A stretch of DNA of 64,000 nt from Paulinella micropora (Eukaryota > Cercozoa > Imbricatea > Euglyphida). Below are positions 21,389 through 31,369 of this stretch, in pieces. Both the position numbers and the translations under genes were made by a program. Under the pieces are notes generated by a model. It saw only the letters and a program-made list of their open reading frames with translations. It had not been told where the DNA came from and made no database searches. The stretch lies in the NCBI GenBank assembly GCA_009731375.1, contig BJOX01000118.1, positions 718,037 to 782,036 of the forward strand, in the 5' to 3' direction. How positions within the stretch are numbered: position 1 is the first letter of the stretch; each line of letters begins with the position of its first letter.

Positions 21389-21934
21389 ATGGACACTAGA
21401 CTGCTGATGACACGCCCATACTGGGCACACGAAGATTTACAATTGCACATTGATTACACGGAGGGAAATTATTTTTTAAATTTAATCAATGCTGTCCGTT
21501 TTGTTGCTCCCGACGGCCGATGGGAAACTAAAGACTGGCAGGTGGCACATATGCTAGAAGATGACACGGAAAGTTATTGTTGTTGTGGGCACATAATTAC
21601 AAAGAACTTCATAATCAAGCACAGAACAAGTGGTGCTGAGATGATTATTGGATCACATTGTGTCAAGAGGTTTAAAAACCGCGAAATGAATAAAGAGTTG
21701 TCGTTGCTAGTTAGACTTAACGACCCCGATGTTAAATTTTGTAGCCACTGCGAAAGTAAAAGGGCGATTTCAAAAAATATAATAGCACGATACCCGAACA
21801 AGGACAAATACTACCACATGACATGTATGCGAAAGGCCTTTTACCAATGCCCTTTTTGTAATGCTTACAGAGGATATGAACCATGCGACTGCTACAATAA
21901 AATGCGAAACAAAACTCCCTTTTGGTTGCGGTAG
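21389..21934 (+). CDS. Cys-rich zinc-binding protein
   Basis: 181 residues with two cysteine-rich modules. The first (about 63-95) has CCCGH then IGSHCVKRF, a pattern seen in small proteins of large DNA viruses and their satellites (CxCGH...GSxCxKRF). The second (about 117-175) has CSHCES, CMRKAFYQCPFCNA and CDCY, suggesting zinc ribbons. Spacing to the upstream gene is 37 bp, so the two probably share early-type expression with the primase that follows. A nucleic-acid-binding or regulatory role is plausible, but no enzyme signature is visible. Ends with TAG, showing that TAG is used as a true stop in this element. Confidence 0.7.
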   Translation: MDTRLLMTRPYWAHEDLQLHIDYTEGNYFLNLINAVRFVAPDGRWETKDWQVAHMLEDDTESYCCCGHIITKNFIIKHRTSGAEMIIGSHCVKRFKNREMNKELSLLVRLNDPDVKFCSHCESKRAISKNIIARYPNKDKYYHMTCMRKAFYQCPFCNAYRGYEPCDCYNKMRNKTPFWLR

Positions 21935-22043
21935 GTATATATAGAATATTTTAATTTCATCTAAGGATAAGATAATATATGGGTATAGATATATAGAACA
22001 ATTTAATTATTTTTCTATAAAAAAATCTGACCACTGATATACA

Positions 22044-24488
22044 ATGACCGCCCCTATGTTGGACAATGGCAACTGGCACTGGAAACAGGAAGAAGCACTA
22101 GAGGGCAAAACGGCAGAAATCCTTATCAAATGGGGCAACAAACAATTTACTACTTTACCAAACCAAGAAAACTTCATTGAATTGATTGAAAAAACTCCCG
22201 AAGAACAAAAACAATTTTACGAAGTGTTGATGGATGGTAAGCCACAGCGAATGTTTGCCGATTTGGACGGCGATAACTTGAGTATCTCGCGAGAGAAGAT
22301 GTATGAACGATGGAACGATTTAATGGAAAATGTATTTCAACTACTTGGTATGAAATACAACCCGAAAAAGGCCAAATACTTGGATGCTTGCAAGGGTGAT
22401 AAGATGTCGTGCCACTTTTCATATGACAACGGCTTCGTATTTGCCAACTGCGACACACAAAAAGAATTTTGGAAATTCGTTGAAACCATTATTGAAAAAA
22501 ATTACACTGACCTCTGCTTTACCTTTGAACGACAGGATAAAAAAATTGAACTGCGAACCATTCTGGATATCTCCGTGTATAACAAGAACCGAGCATTTCG
22601 CACTATTTACTCTCATAAAGACGGGAGCAATCGTGTGTTGCTTCCATACTCTTATACACCAAAAAGCAATACATTGAAACTATTGCAAGATGTGGATATT
22701 GATGATTACTTAATCATGCGACCCGACGAAACCTCATATTATAGTGTTAAACTGCCCGAATATACTTCTCTGCGACGATACCAGCACATAACTATTGCCG
22801 AAGTTGAACAAATCATACTCAGCAAAGTGGCTAATGTGGAGATAAAAGAGCAAAAGCAACGAATGTTTGTTTTAAAAACGAAAGGAGTGAGAAAATGTAT
22901 CATAAATGGCGAGGAGAACCAAAGCGACAACTGCTATGTTGTGTGGAAACGAGACGGGCTTTATTTCTACTGCCATGATACGGGTTGTGAAGGTAAAGGT
23001 GTGCGAATTCATGAATTTACTCCCGCAATTGCTCACGATATCAACACTATTGATGACTTACGGCGACTTGGCAGTGAGTGTAAGACGATTGAAAAATTCA
23101 AAGATTTTCTAGAAACCGCTTTGGCATGGATGAACAAATCATATTGTTTTGCTAACTTGGCAAAGCCAACCATAATTGAAGAATACATTGATGCTAGGGA
23201 TAAAATGGTGTTTCGTTATAAAACAGAGACTGCAATGGAGGCCTTCTTCAAAAACAAAAGAATAAGGACTAATCTTTCAAAGGAGGACTGGATGGCACTA
23301 GGCAAAAACCCCGCCACATTGAATGTTGTTGATTTATACAAAATGTGGAATACTCACCCGAAACGACGAGAGGTAAATGATATTATCTTTGACCCCAAGG
23401 CATACTTTGATGACAATAAAAAAGGGTTTTACAACTTATTCAAAGGATTTGCCGTCCCCACCGACACATTGCACAATGTAAAATCATTTACTCCAGAAGA
23501 ATAGAAAAACGAGCCATTCTTTCAGCATATTCTAAATAGATGGTGTGGTGGAGACCAAAATGTCTATAAAAAGGTTTTAGATATGTTTGCACACGTTTAT
23601 CAAAAGCCGTGGGAGAAATTACATTTATCTTTGGTGCTAACCAGCACAGAACGAGCAGGTAAGGGTATTATCCTTGAAATATTCAAAGACATTATTGGTG
23701 GCGAATATTACTTTCAGCCCTCCGATGTGAAAGAAGTATTGGGAGACTTCAATGCACAACTAGCACGGGCTATAGTCGTATATATGGACGAAATGGTGTG
23801 GGGTGGTGATAAGGAACGAGCGGGCACTATTAAGAAAATGGTATCCGAAAATACACTCACTCTCAAACAAAAATATTTACCAAATCTCACATTAGAAAAT
23901 ATCTTCTTCTTGGTGCTTGCTTCTAACGAAGAATGGGTTGTCCCCGCAGGAACGACGGAGCAACGATGGCTGGTATTGGAAGTATCGGACGAATTGGCAC
24001 TAATGAAAGAAAACGAAAAAAGAAAAGCAATTACGGATATCCGTGCAATTGACCGACAGCGACTGGCGAAGTTTCTTGCCGAACGAGACCTTAGCACTTT
24101 TAACGATCGCGAGACGATATTAACGGGCGGACTACGACAACAAAAAGTAAAAACATTATCTAAAATACGGAAGTGGTGGTTAGATTGTTTAAACGATGGC
24201 CATATTTCAAGCGGAATGCCAGAAATACAATTTGGAGATGAAGTTTCAAAAGAAGTAATGTATGAAGTATATAAATCAAATATTAATGACCCTCATACTT
24301 CGCAGACAAGTTTCTGGATGCAAATGAAAAAACTGGTTCCCGATGCAAGGGAAACAAAGAAAACCATAGGCGGAAGGAGACCAAGATTTATACAATTACC
24401 CTCTCTGGAAGAATGCCAGAACACATGGCGAACTATTTATGGCGACCACGAATGGCGATTTAGCACACAGGACGACGATGATGAATAA
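22044..24488 (+). CDS. AEP primase-SF3 helicase, interrupted by in-frame TAG
   Basis: Two open frames (22,044-23,504 and 23,583-24,488) are in the same frame and separated by a TAG at codon 487, giving about 814 residues in all. The N-terminal part matches an archaeo-eukaryotic primase: FADLDGD (71-77, metal-binding acidic pair), SCH (121-123) and an ILDISVYNKNRAFR segment (about 172-185). The C-terminal part is a D5-like superfamily 3 helicase: STERAGKG Walker A (about 534-541), IVVYMDE Walker B (577-583), LASNEE motif C (623-628) and TEQRW Arg finger. This is the main replication protein of PLVs, virophages and NCLDV relatives. The residues around the TAG (SFTPEE/KNEPFFQHIL) look conserved, so a nonsense change or readthrough is likely; a 48-nt GT-AG segment (23,478-23,525) that would remove it is also present. 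No polymerase B gene is seen. Confidence 0.9.
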
Positions 24489-24531
24489 ACAATAATAAAA
24501 AAACAGATTTTTTTTGTCATACTTATATAGT

Positions 24532-25164
24532 ATGGCTTCACGAAAAACGAAGCAACAATTGCTTGATGAAATAGCGACATGAAGTTTTGATGGAATGGAC
24601 ATACCTCCTACCATCAAAAGCACGAAGCAGGAGATATTGACATATTACGAAAAATACAAAAACATATCAGCTCCCGACCAACCCCCGCGAGACGATAATG
24701 TTGAAGTTTCAGTGCCTCCCGTTGATACATTGAAGAATGTCGTTTTGGATGAAACAGAAGTATTTACGCCTTTTAAAGAAAGCGATATGAAGGAAACGGG
24801 CATCACGGAAATCAAGGCCAATGTGGGTGAGGAAATAGAAGCAAAGGAAGTGAAGAAAATGCCAATCAAGGCAAAGCGGAATCCGCCCGAAGATGGGTAT
24901 AGTTGCTATGAAATAATAACGGCACATCTGAAAGTATCAAAAGACCCGTTTGACTTCTTGTATATGAAAGTGGAAGACCGCACCACAATGCAGGAGGATA
25001 TGAAGAAATGGCACGCGAGTAGATATGCTCATATACCACTTGAGCAACGCCCCACTCTTAAATATGGCAAGTTAGATTACAAGACATTTTTCCGCGATGT
25101 CTTATCTCAACACGAGGGCAAACTCACGACACTGAAGGATATGTATGACAGGTTTCATATGTAA
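24532..25164 (+). pseudogene. unknown protein with TGA at codon 17
   Basis: The first ATG (24,532) follows a TATATAG box and opens MASRKTKQQLLDEIAT, then hits TGA at 24,580-24,582. The same frame continues through 24,595 (next ATG) to 25,164 with 189 good codons (MDIPPTIKSTKQEILTYYEK...). The short N-terminal helix motif KxxLLDEI is typical of the start of many viral proteins of this kind, so the original start was probably 24,532. Translation could still begin at 24,595. The C-terminal half (about 105-189) is compact and probably folded. Function unknown. The last 10 nt overlap the end of the convergent gene. Confidence 0.6.
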
Positions 25165-25793
25165 GCAGCGGTCAGTGCTATATCCTTTGTGACATCTATT
25201 TGGTAGAATGTCGGCCGAAATACAGCTGGTCTGTCATCATTACTTTGTTTATATTTAATGTCTACGGTAATCGGCGCATCGTTCACATATGCTCCAGTGT
25301 ATAAATTCCACTCATAATTGACTATCCTTGCTATTTTGCTCAGCGAAGGATTTGTCGGATCGGGCACCGTCATATACCACCCCATCTTGATTTCACTTGA
25401 GGCACTTTTTTGAATTTTCCATATACAATTAAAAGCACCCGTTAGGAAACTATTCGGATATGCATTTACCTCTGTAAATAATTGGTCGTGTGTGTTCGTC
25501 CCATCTGTAAAAAGAAATTGAAATTGAAACAAACCATTGCCTATTCCGTTGTCTAACTCCATAGCACCAGAAAGTGAAACGGTGATGGTTTCTCCTGTGC
25601 TCAGTGAAGATATGGTTTTGCTACCTATGCCCGATATATCTACATTGCTGAGAAATGTGCCAGAGACAAAAGTCTTGAGAAGAGTAGCAGTGTATGCGTT
25701 TTTGATTACTCTCGTCAATGTGGGCGTGGCGGTGACCGCAATTGTCTTTGTGTCAATAGACTGCTGTTCTTGTGATCGACCAAATATATTCAT
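25155..25793 (-). CDS. putative virion protein, MNIFGRS family
   Basis: 212 residues, rich in Thr, Ser and beta-prone segments, with no Cys cluster or membrane span. It begins MNIFGRSQEQQSIDT; the other large minus-strand gene (39,244-40,476) begins MNLFGQSTSTPSSST, so the two share an N-terminal tag and strand. Composition resembles jelly-roll or fibre-type proteins. It shares a 41-bp divergent promoter region with the fibre gene at 25,835, which suggests co-expression with a virion component. No catalytic motif recognised. Confidence 0.6.
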   Translation of the reverse strand: MNIFGRSQEQQSIDTKTIAVTATPTLTRVIKNAYTATLLKTFVSGTFLSNVDISGIGSKTISSLSTGETITVSLSGAMELDNGIGNGLFQFQFLFTDGTNTHDQLFTEVNAYPNSFLTGAFNCIWKIQKSASSEIKMGWYMTVPDPTNPSLSKIARIVNYEWNLYTGAYVNDAPITVDIKYKQSNDDRPAVFRPTFYQIDVTKDIALTAAYI

Positions 25794-25834
25794 TTTTTTA
25801 AGATTATATATATATTATTATAAAATATTAGAAT
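25794..25834. promoter_or_regulatory. divergent AT-rich promoter region
   Basis: 41 bp between two start codons, with poly-T and a (TA)n stretch (AGATTATATATATATTATTA). The same style (T run plus TATATA within about 25 nt of the ATG) occurs before most genes of the element. Confidence 0.5.
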
Positions 25835-28800
25835 ATGAACCATTTAGGAAATCCGTGGGCATATCATTTTTATGGTTCTGTCATAGTGGATGAGGATTTG
25901 GAAATAGATGGCGTATTATATGGCGACCACATAGAAGCGAACTCAATACAAGCAAGAACGGATGATATATCAATATCCTCACGAAATAATAATGCGTCTT
26001 TGTTGATATCTGATACGGGTTATGTATCAATTAATAATGAATATGATTTGCCACTGGCGGATGGCACGGCAAATCAAGTATTAAAAACGGATGGGTTGGG
26101 CAATACTTCATTCGTGACACTATCTTCAAGTTATATAAGCGATTTTGAACTTGACAAATTAACGGATGTAGCCATAACAGGCACACCCGCAGACAATCAA
26201 TTGCTCATTTATAACACAGGACAATGGAGGAATACGAATTCGCCATTTCTAAGGTTAGATGGAACTGCCAGCATGACGGGTGGATTAAATATGGGAGGGC
26301 AGAGCATAACAAATGTTGATAATGTTGATGGGGTTGATGTTTCTGTTTTAGATTATTCTGCGGTTAAAATAACAGGAAATCAATCAATAGCAGGAACGAA
26401 AACATTCACTGACAAAATAACAACAGCATTAGGCAAACCGATAATCATAGGCAGATCGGCAAAAGGATTATATGGAGCGACAGGCGGATTGGAATTGTAT
26501 GGCGATCAACTTGATATTACCGGAGGTGCTCATTTGCAAGCAGTCACCTCAGAAGACGATTATCCTACTTTTTGTTTAATTAATGCACAGCACGATGCTA
26601 TATTCATGACTTTTGATGCTTATTATGGTTCTGGTGATTGGCGTTCAAGTAATGCTAGCTCAAACTTTTTGATTGGTAAATTTAGTAGTCAACTAAATAT
26701 ATATTATGATACTGCCAAATTGCCTGGTGATGTTATTTCGTTGAGTAATGTAGCAATATCTATTGACGTAAATGGATTAACAACTACAAAAGCAATAACG
26801 GCAACTGGTCTCATAACAGCAAATGCTGGAATTAATATGGGAGGTCAAAGCATAATAAATGCGAATCAACTAAACGGGAGAACAATCTCAACTTTGTATT
26901 CAGAGCACGATGCGAACACTGCCAAAGTGTCGGCTGATGGCTCTATTAATACTCACAACGATGTAACCATATTAACCGCTGTAGATACTCAACTTCTTAT
27001 TTATTCAACAGGACAATGGAGGAACCAAAATTCACCATTTTTGAGACTAGACGGCACGGCAAATATGACTGCGGGCTTAAATATGGGCGGTTTTGCTATT
27101 TCAAATGTCGGCAATGTTGATGGGGTTGATGTTTCTGTTTTGGATACTTCGGTTGTTAAACTAACAACAGACCAAACCATTGCAGGAATAAAGACATTCA
27201 GCAGTATAATAAATGCAAGTGCGGGTATTGATGCGAAAAGCCAAAAAATAACAAATTTACTTGCTCCAACTTTAACAACAGATGCGACAAACAAAACTTA
27301 TGTAGACACATTAGACGGGCAAAATGTAAAAATAATAGGAGACCAAACCATAGCAGGAATTAAATCATTCAGCAGTATAATAAATGCAAGTGCGGGTATT
27401 GATGCGAAAAGCCAAAAAATAACAAATTTATTAACACCAACAGCAACGACAGACGGAGCGAATAAAACATATGTTGATACACTAGACGGGCAAAATGTAA
27501 AAATAACAGGTGATCAAACCATTGCAGGAGCAAAGACATTCAGCAGTGGTCTGGGAATAACTGGAAATTCAATCAATTTAACTGCAAAGGGAACATTCGT
27601 CGTTTTTAATTCAACCAATAATATCGGGGGCATTGCTAGCATAAATATGAACACATCTACATATCACGACTTTGAAATTTCAACCAAAAAAACAACTTTT
27701 ATAATTGACGGGGTAATCGTCGCTTGGATTAATTCCACGGGTTTAGATTGTAATACCTCTCGGATTGCTAATCTAGGAACACCACTGAGTGCGAACGATG
27801 CGGCCAATAAAACTTATGTTGATACACTAGACGGGCAAAATGTAAAAATAACAACAGACCAAACCATTGCAGGAATAAAGACATTCAGCAGTATAATAAA
27901 TGCAAGTGCTGGTATTGATGCGAAAAGCCAAAAAATAACAAATTTATTAACACCAACAGCAACGACAGACGGGGCGAATAAAACATATGTTGATACACTA
28001 GATGGGCAAAATGTAAAAATAACAGGAGACCAGACAATAACGGGTATTAAGATATTTAATGGAAATAGAAATGATATAAGAGGTTTAACCTTATTAGATC
28101 AGGCCGATTTCAATAATAAGGATATTATTAATGCATCAAATATTACAATCAATGGAGGACAGGTATTGAACCAAAATGGTGGATATTCATTCTTTTCTCA
28201 GACATCGGGTTCTTATCATGATTTCTTATTCACTTTAAACACTGATTCAAAAGGAGTAGCAAACCAAAGAGGATATGTATTTTCTAATGCGGTATATGAC
28301 CCAACAAACGGGGTTGGGCTTTATATTTCAAAAGTTTTAGATAATAAAAGTATTTCATCCAGTATTGTTCGTTTTAATAATGCGGGCGGTATGCGGTTCT
28401 ATGGTGCTTTGGATATGAATTCCAACAACATAACAAGTGCCGGAACAATAACAGGAACAGCTATAACTTCAACAACACTAACAGCGAGCGGGTTAATTAC
28501 TGCGAATGCGGGTATATCAGTTGTTAATAACACAGCAGATATAAGAGGAGAAGCGAGAACAGGTACACACGCGACACCGGTTGGTTTATATGTCACAGGT
28601 GGCTTCGGAGCTAGTTCGCTGGGAGTTGAATTTAGACACAGCAACGGCACACAAGGAATTGGTTTTGGATATAACTCAATATATGCCACGGGAAGCAATA
28701 CAAACCAAGATTTAAATTTTTATGCACGGGGAACTGGATCAATCTATGCACAGAATGATGTAATAGTTGAAGCAGGAAAAAAGGTATTCATTGACAGAGG

Positions 28801-29833
28801 TGCTCTGGCGAACAACAAACTGGTTTTGTATGATGCTGGAACAGGTTCAACGACAGGATTTTATGGTTTTGGTATTGCTAGTAATATATTAATATACAAT
28901 GTCAATGCTTCAACTGATAGCCACGTATTTTACTATGCTGGGACAAATGAATTATTTAGAATTAACAACACAGCAATAACAGCCTCAAAGTTGATTACTG
29001 CGAATGCTGGTATTACATACACAGGCACACTAACATCGTCAGGAAGTGGAACTGGTGCTCAGATTGCTATTCAAGGAACAACTGATGGAGGAAGTAGTAA
29101 AGGAATATACATATGGGATATTTCTGATACAAACTGGGGGATTTATATGAGTCAGTCTGGCTCTGGTAAATCACTATCTGGAGGAACAGCACCAGCAGGA
29201 GGTGGCGGAGGATTAACATCGTATTCTATTAGATTTAGAGTGAATGGTTCTTCAACGAGTGGGTTCATATGGGAGAATAATTCAAATACTGCTTTAATGT
29301 CTTTGAGAGCAAGTGATGGGCAATTATGGGTATTGTCTAATCCAATTCAATATTCAGACAGGAGAAAAAAAGAAGATATAAAGGAATGTTTAGGCTTAGA
29401 TTTCATCAATAAGTTAAATCCAGTCTGCTATCGTATGATTGATGACAAAAAGAAATGTAGGACTGGCTTAATAGCACAGGAATTAGAAAAAGTGTTAGAA
29501 GAAACGGATATGTTAGATTTTGTTGGATTTGTAAAAGAAACAATTATGGTTCCATGTCCAAAGCAAAGAGCAGAATATGAGGCAAAAAGTGTGAGCATTA
29601 AACCAGAAGATGTTAAATGTATTGATAGTGGTGAAGTTGGTTATGGTATAGGTTATTCCGAGTTTATAGCACCATTAATTAAATCGGTTCAACAATTGTC
29701 AGAAAAAATAGATAATCTCGGACATGTCCGAGATTTGTTAGAAAAACAAAATAAAAATCTTATGAATATTATAGAAGACTTATCCAAACAATTAGCAGAA
29801 ATCAGAGTGGCAGTGTTCTCTGATGGCGAATAA
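25835..29833 (+). CDS. fibre protein with C-terminal S74 chaperone domain
   Basis: 1,332 residues, the largest protein of the element. The N-terminus (MNHLGNPWAYHFYGSVIV) leads into repeats of an NGR/TGLITANAGI and TTDGANKTYVDTLDGQNVKI type, with a 168-nt (56-residue) direct repeat visible at 27,175, 27,343 and 27,511 and again near 27,860, as in trimeric phage tail fibres. The C-terminus (about 1170-1300) has SDRRKKEDI, CYRMIDDKKKCRTGLIAQELEKVLEE and YSEFIAPLIKSVQQL, matching the intramolecular chaperone (peptidase S74) domain that trimerises and then cleaves itself off. The candidate catalytic pair is Ser1174 and Lys1179. A coiled coil follows. The protein probably forms a host-binding spike or fibre. 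The repeats favour domain gain and loss. Confidence 0.85.
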   Translation: MNHLGNPWAYHFYGSVIVDEDLEIDGVLYGDHIEANSIQARTDDISISSRNNNASLLISDTGYVSINNEYDLPLADGTANQVLKTDGLGNTSFVTLSSSYISDFELDKLTDVAITGTPADNQLLIYNTGQWRNTNSPFLRLDGTASMTGGLNMGGQSITNVDNVDGVDVSVLDYSAVKITGNQSIAGTKTFTDKITTALGKPIIIGRSAKGLYGATGGLELYGDQLDITGGAHLQAVTSEDDYPTFCLINAQHDAIFMTFDAYYGSGDWRSSNASSNFLIGKFSSQLNIYYDTAKLPGDVISLSNVAISIDVNGLTTTKAITATGLITANAGINMGGQSIINANQLNGRTISTLYSEHDANTAKVSADGSINTHNDVTILTAVDTQLLIYSTGQWRNQNSPFLRLDGTANMTAGLNMGGFAISNVGNVDGVDVSVLDTSVVKLTTDQTIAGIKTFSSIINASAGIDAKSQKITNLLAPTLTTDATNKTYVDTLDGQNVKIIGDQTIAGIKSFSSIINASAGIDAKSQKITNLLTPTATTDGANKTYVDTLDGQNVKITGDQTIAGAKTFSSGLGITGNSINLTAKGTFVVFNSTNNIGGIASINMNTSTYHDFEISTKKTTFIIDGVIVAWINSTGLDCNTSRIANLGTPLSANDAANKTYVDTLDGQNVKITTDQTIAGIKTFSSIINASAGIDAKSQKITNLLTPTATTDGANKTYVDTLDGQNVKITGDQTITGIKIFNGNRNDIRGLTLLDQADFNNKDIINASNITINGGQVLNQNGGYSFFSQTSGSYHDFLFTLNTDSKGVANQRGYVFSNAVYDPTNGVGLYISKVLDNKSISSSIVRFNNAGGMRFYGALDMNSNNITSAGTITGTAITSTTLTASGLITANAGISVVNNTADIRGEARTGTHATPVGLYVTGGFGASSLGVEFRHSNGTQGIGFGYNSIYATGSNTNQDLNFYARGTGSIYAQNDVIVEAGKKVFIDRGALANNKLVLYDAGTGSTTGFYGFGIASNILIYNVNASTDSHVFYYAGTNELFRINNTAITASKLITANAGITYTGTLTSSGSGTGAQIAIQGTTDGGSSKGIYIWDISDTNWGIYMSQSGSGKSLSGGTAPAGGGGGLTSYSIRFRVNGSSTSGFIWENNSNTALMSLRASDGQLWVLSNPIQYSDRRKKEDIKECLGLDFINKLNPVCYRMIDDKKKCRTGLIAQELEKVLEETDMLDFVGFVKETIMVPCPKQRAEYEAKSVSIKPEDVKCIDSGEVGYGIGYSEFIAPLIKSVQQLSEKIDNLGHVRDLLEKQNKNLMNIIEDLSKQLAEIRVAVFSDGE

Positions 29834-30167
29834 TACACGACTGCACAGACCACCAGTAATCGTTGAAATGTCGGATGGCGAACTCACTCCAGAGTTAAAA
29901 AACCGTGTCATATCATCAGAATTGAAACGACAAGAAAAAAAAGAAGAACATGAAATTAACGATAGCTGGGACTGCTGTTGCATGTCAAAAAAAACTGACA
30001 GCAGACTTATTAAATATTTGCTTCAAATGAGTGTATTAATCGGCATTATTATTCTTTGTATTGTTAGACTGAGTGACCCAAACATCACATGTGCGAATGC
30101 GAACACGTTCATCTCATTAATTAGTTTGATGATCGGCATAATCTGCCCGTCTCCTAGAATAAATTAA
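29823..30167 (+). CDS. small two-TM membrane protein
   Basis: 114 residues overlapping the fibre gene by 11 nt, an ATG-TAA coupling that suggests co-transcription. The N-terminal 60 residues are polar and contain CCCM; two hydrophobic segments follow (about 66-82 LLQMSVLIGIIILCIVRL and 95-108 FISLISLMIGIICP). The C-terminal ISLMIGIICPSP motif recurs in small membrane proteins of PLVs and algal giant viruses as far as I recall. Likely an inner-membrane or virion membrane-associated component. Function unknown. Confidence 0.65.
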   Translation: MANNTRLHRPPVIVEMSDGELTPELKNRVISSELKRQEKKEEHEINDSWDCCCMSKKTDSRLIKYLLQMSVLIGIIILCIVRLSDPNITCANANTFISLISLMIGIICPSPRIN

Positions 30168-30868
30168 ATTCCGAAGACAGATAAACCGAGCATATTGTCA
30201 TAGTGTATTTGACTTTTGAGATGTTTCGATATATTATCTTTTCTGAAAACTTTACCGCATTTACATTGGATTATGGTTGAACAACGTATTTTATTTTTTT
30301 CAAGAAAAGTTTCTCTATTTTGTTCGTAATATTCTTTGTGCTTTTTAGCTATGCGCTCTTTATTTCGTTTGTAATGTTCTTTACCTCGTTGTGATACATA
30401 ATCTTTATTTTCTTTATACCAGTTTTTTTGTCTTTGTGATACGTTCTCCTTATTTAATTCTATATATTCTTTTATTTTTTGCGTCAAATATTCTTTATTT
30501 TCTTCATAATATTCTTTATTGGTTCGTCCTGCTACTCTTTTATTTACACAGTCTATTTGTCTGATTAATTCACCTTCTCTCTTTCTTAATTGTTCTACAT
30601 TTTCACATGGATAATTTTCAATTAATTCAATATAAATATCATCGTATTTGACTATTTCAAATGAAGAAACGTAATAATGTTTACCATTCATCCATCTTTT
30701 ATAATCAATTTTATGAGCATACAATCTTTTATACAATGGTTGAGCGGTTGAACCAATATATATTTGATCAGTTTGATGCGACCTAATCGCATATATTTTA
30801 CCTTGTTTATAATCTGGCATCCTTTTATATCGTTTATTATCGTTATTTTTAAATGGAATTACATTCAT
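30164..30868 (-). CDS. GIY-YIG endonuclease 1
   Basis: 234 residues. The N-terminal domain (about 20-110) has GKIYAIRS...QIYIGSTAQPLYKRL, the GIY-YIG signature with the following Arg, and an EGELIRQ segment bearing the usual acidic residue. A Lys/Glu-rich linker of repeated YxENKEY units spans about 115-195, and the C-terminus has a zinc-finger-like CKCGKVFRKDNISKHLKSQIH. This is the layout of free-standing homing-type endonucleases in giant viruses and virophages. It lies on the opposite strand to its neighbours, overlapping the upstream membrane protein gene by 4 nt. A paralogue is at 37,446-38,129. Confidence 0.85.
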   Translation of the reverse strand: MNVIPFKNNDNKRYKRMPDYKQGKIYAIRSHQTDQIYIGSTAQPLYKRLYAHKIDYKRWMNGKHYYVSSFEIVKYDDIYIELIENYPCENVEQLRKREGELIRQIDCVNKRVAGRTNKEYYEENKEYLTQKIKEYIELNKENVSQRQKNWYKENKDYVSQRGKEHYKRNKERIAKKHKEYYEQNRETFLEKNKIRCSTIIQCKCGKVFRKDNISKHLKSQIHYDNMLGLSVFGI

Positions 30869-31100
30869 AAATATGACTTCTATACCACATTGAACTATCG
30901 GCCGAACACATCAATGGTAAAGCATCCTCCCATCCAATACACCAATCTGAGAAAGGCTTGTATATACATTTAAATTTTGTATCTATTCCTTTTTGAATGC
31001 AGTAGATACATGCATCTTTTTTTGTTTGATTTGCTCTGCTGTAAAAGTCGCAGGCTGTCCGAGCGATAACCGAGCACACGAATAGCAATATTAACAACAT
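30849..31100 (-). CDS. small secreted Cys-rich protein
   Basis: 83 residues with an N-terminal hydrophobic signal (MLLILLFVCSVIARTA), then a short mature part with about seven cysteines (CDFYS, CIYCI, CIYKP, WCIGW, LMCSA, YECN) likely to form disulfides. The C-terminus overlaps the endonuclease gene by 20 nt. Suggests an exported or virion-exposed peptide. I recognise no family. Confidence 0.55.
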   Translation of the reverse strand: MLLILLFVCSVIARTACDFYSRANQTKKDACIYCIQKGIDTKFKCIYKPFSDWCIGWEDALPLMCSADSSMWYRSHIYECNSI

Positions 31101-31104
31101 ATAT

Positions 31105-31347
31105 TTAACCCGCTTTACCTTCCTGTTTGATTATATTATTATAGACCTCCTCCCGTTGCTTATCCGTCAGTGGCAAGCGGTAGAGTATATTTTGAGGCTT
31201 TCTAAAAATGGCAGGATTTCTATTCACCAAGGTCTGAGTGATGCGGATCCGATCGATTTCCTTCCCTAGTTGTTCCAATTCCTCCAGTTGTTGTTCGTCA
31301 CTATCTCGGACTTGTCCGAGATTACTTTTTTCCTTTTTATTTTCCAT
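31105..31347 (-). CDS. small hydrophilic protein
   Basis: About 80 residues when started at MENKKEKSNLGQ (31,347). The upstream ATG at 31,377 would overlap the divergent gene. A Glu/Gln-rich helix (DEQQLEELEQLGKEIDRI) and LPLTDKQREEVYNNIIKQ suggest a coiled-coil adaptor. The start lies 22 bp from the divergent start of the PLA2-like protein, sharing a TATA-containing spacer. Function unknown. Confidence 0.55.
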   Translation of the reverse strand: MENKKEKSNLGQVRDSDEQQLEELEQLGKEIDRIRITQTLVNRNPAIFRKPQNILYRLPLTDKQREEVYNNIIKQEGKAG

Positions 31348-31369
31348 ACTATATAATACCGCAGATAAA

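Noticed and set aside
22044-24488. Reassignment of TAG to a sense codon
   Set aside because: TAG ends the zinc protein and the major capsid gene, and a TGA interrupts a neighbouring gene, so single-gene damage, splicing or readthrough explains it better.
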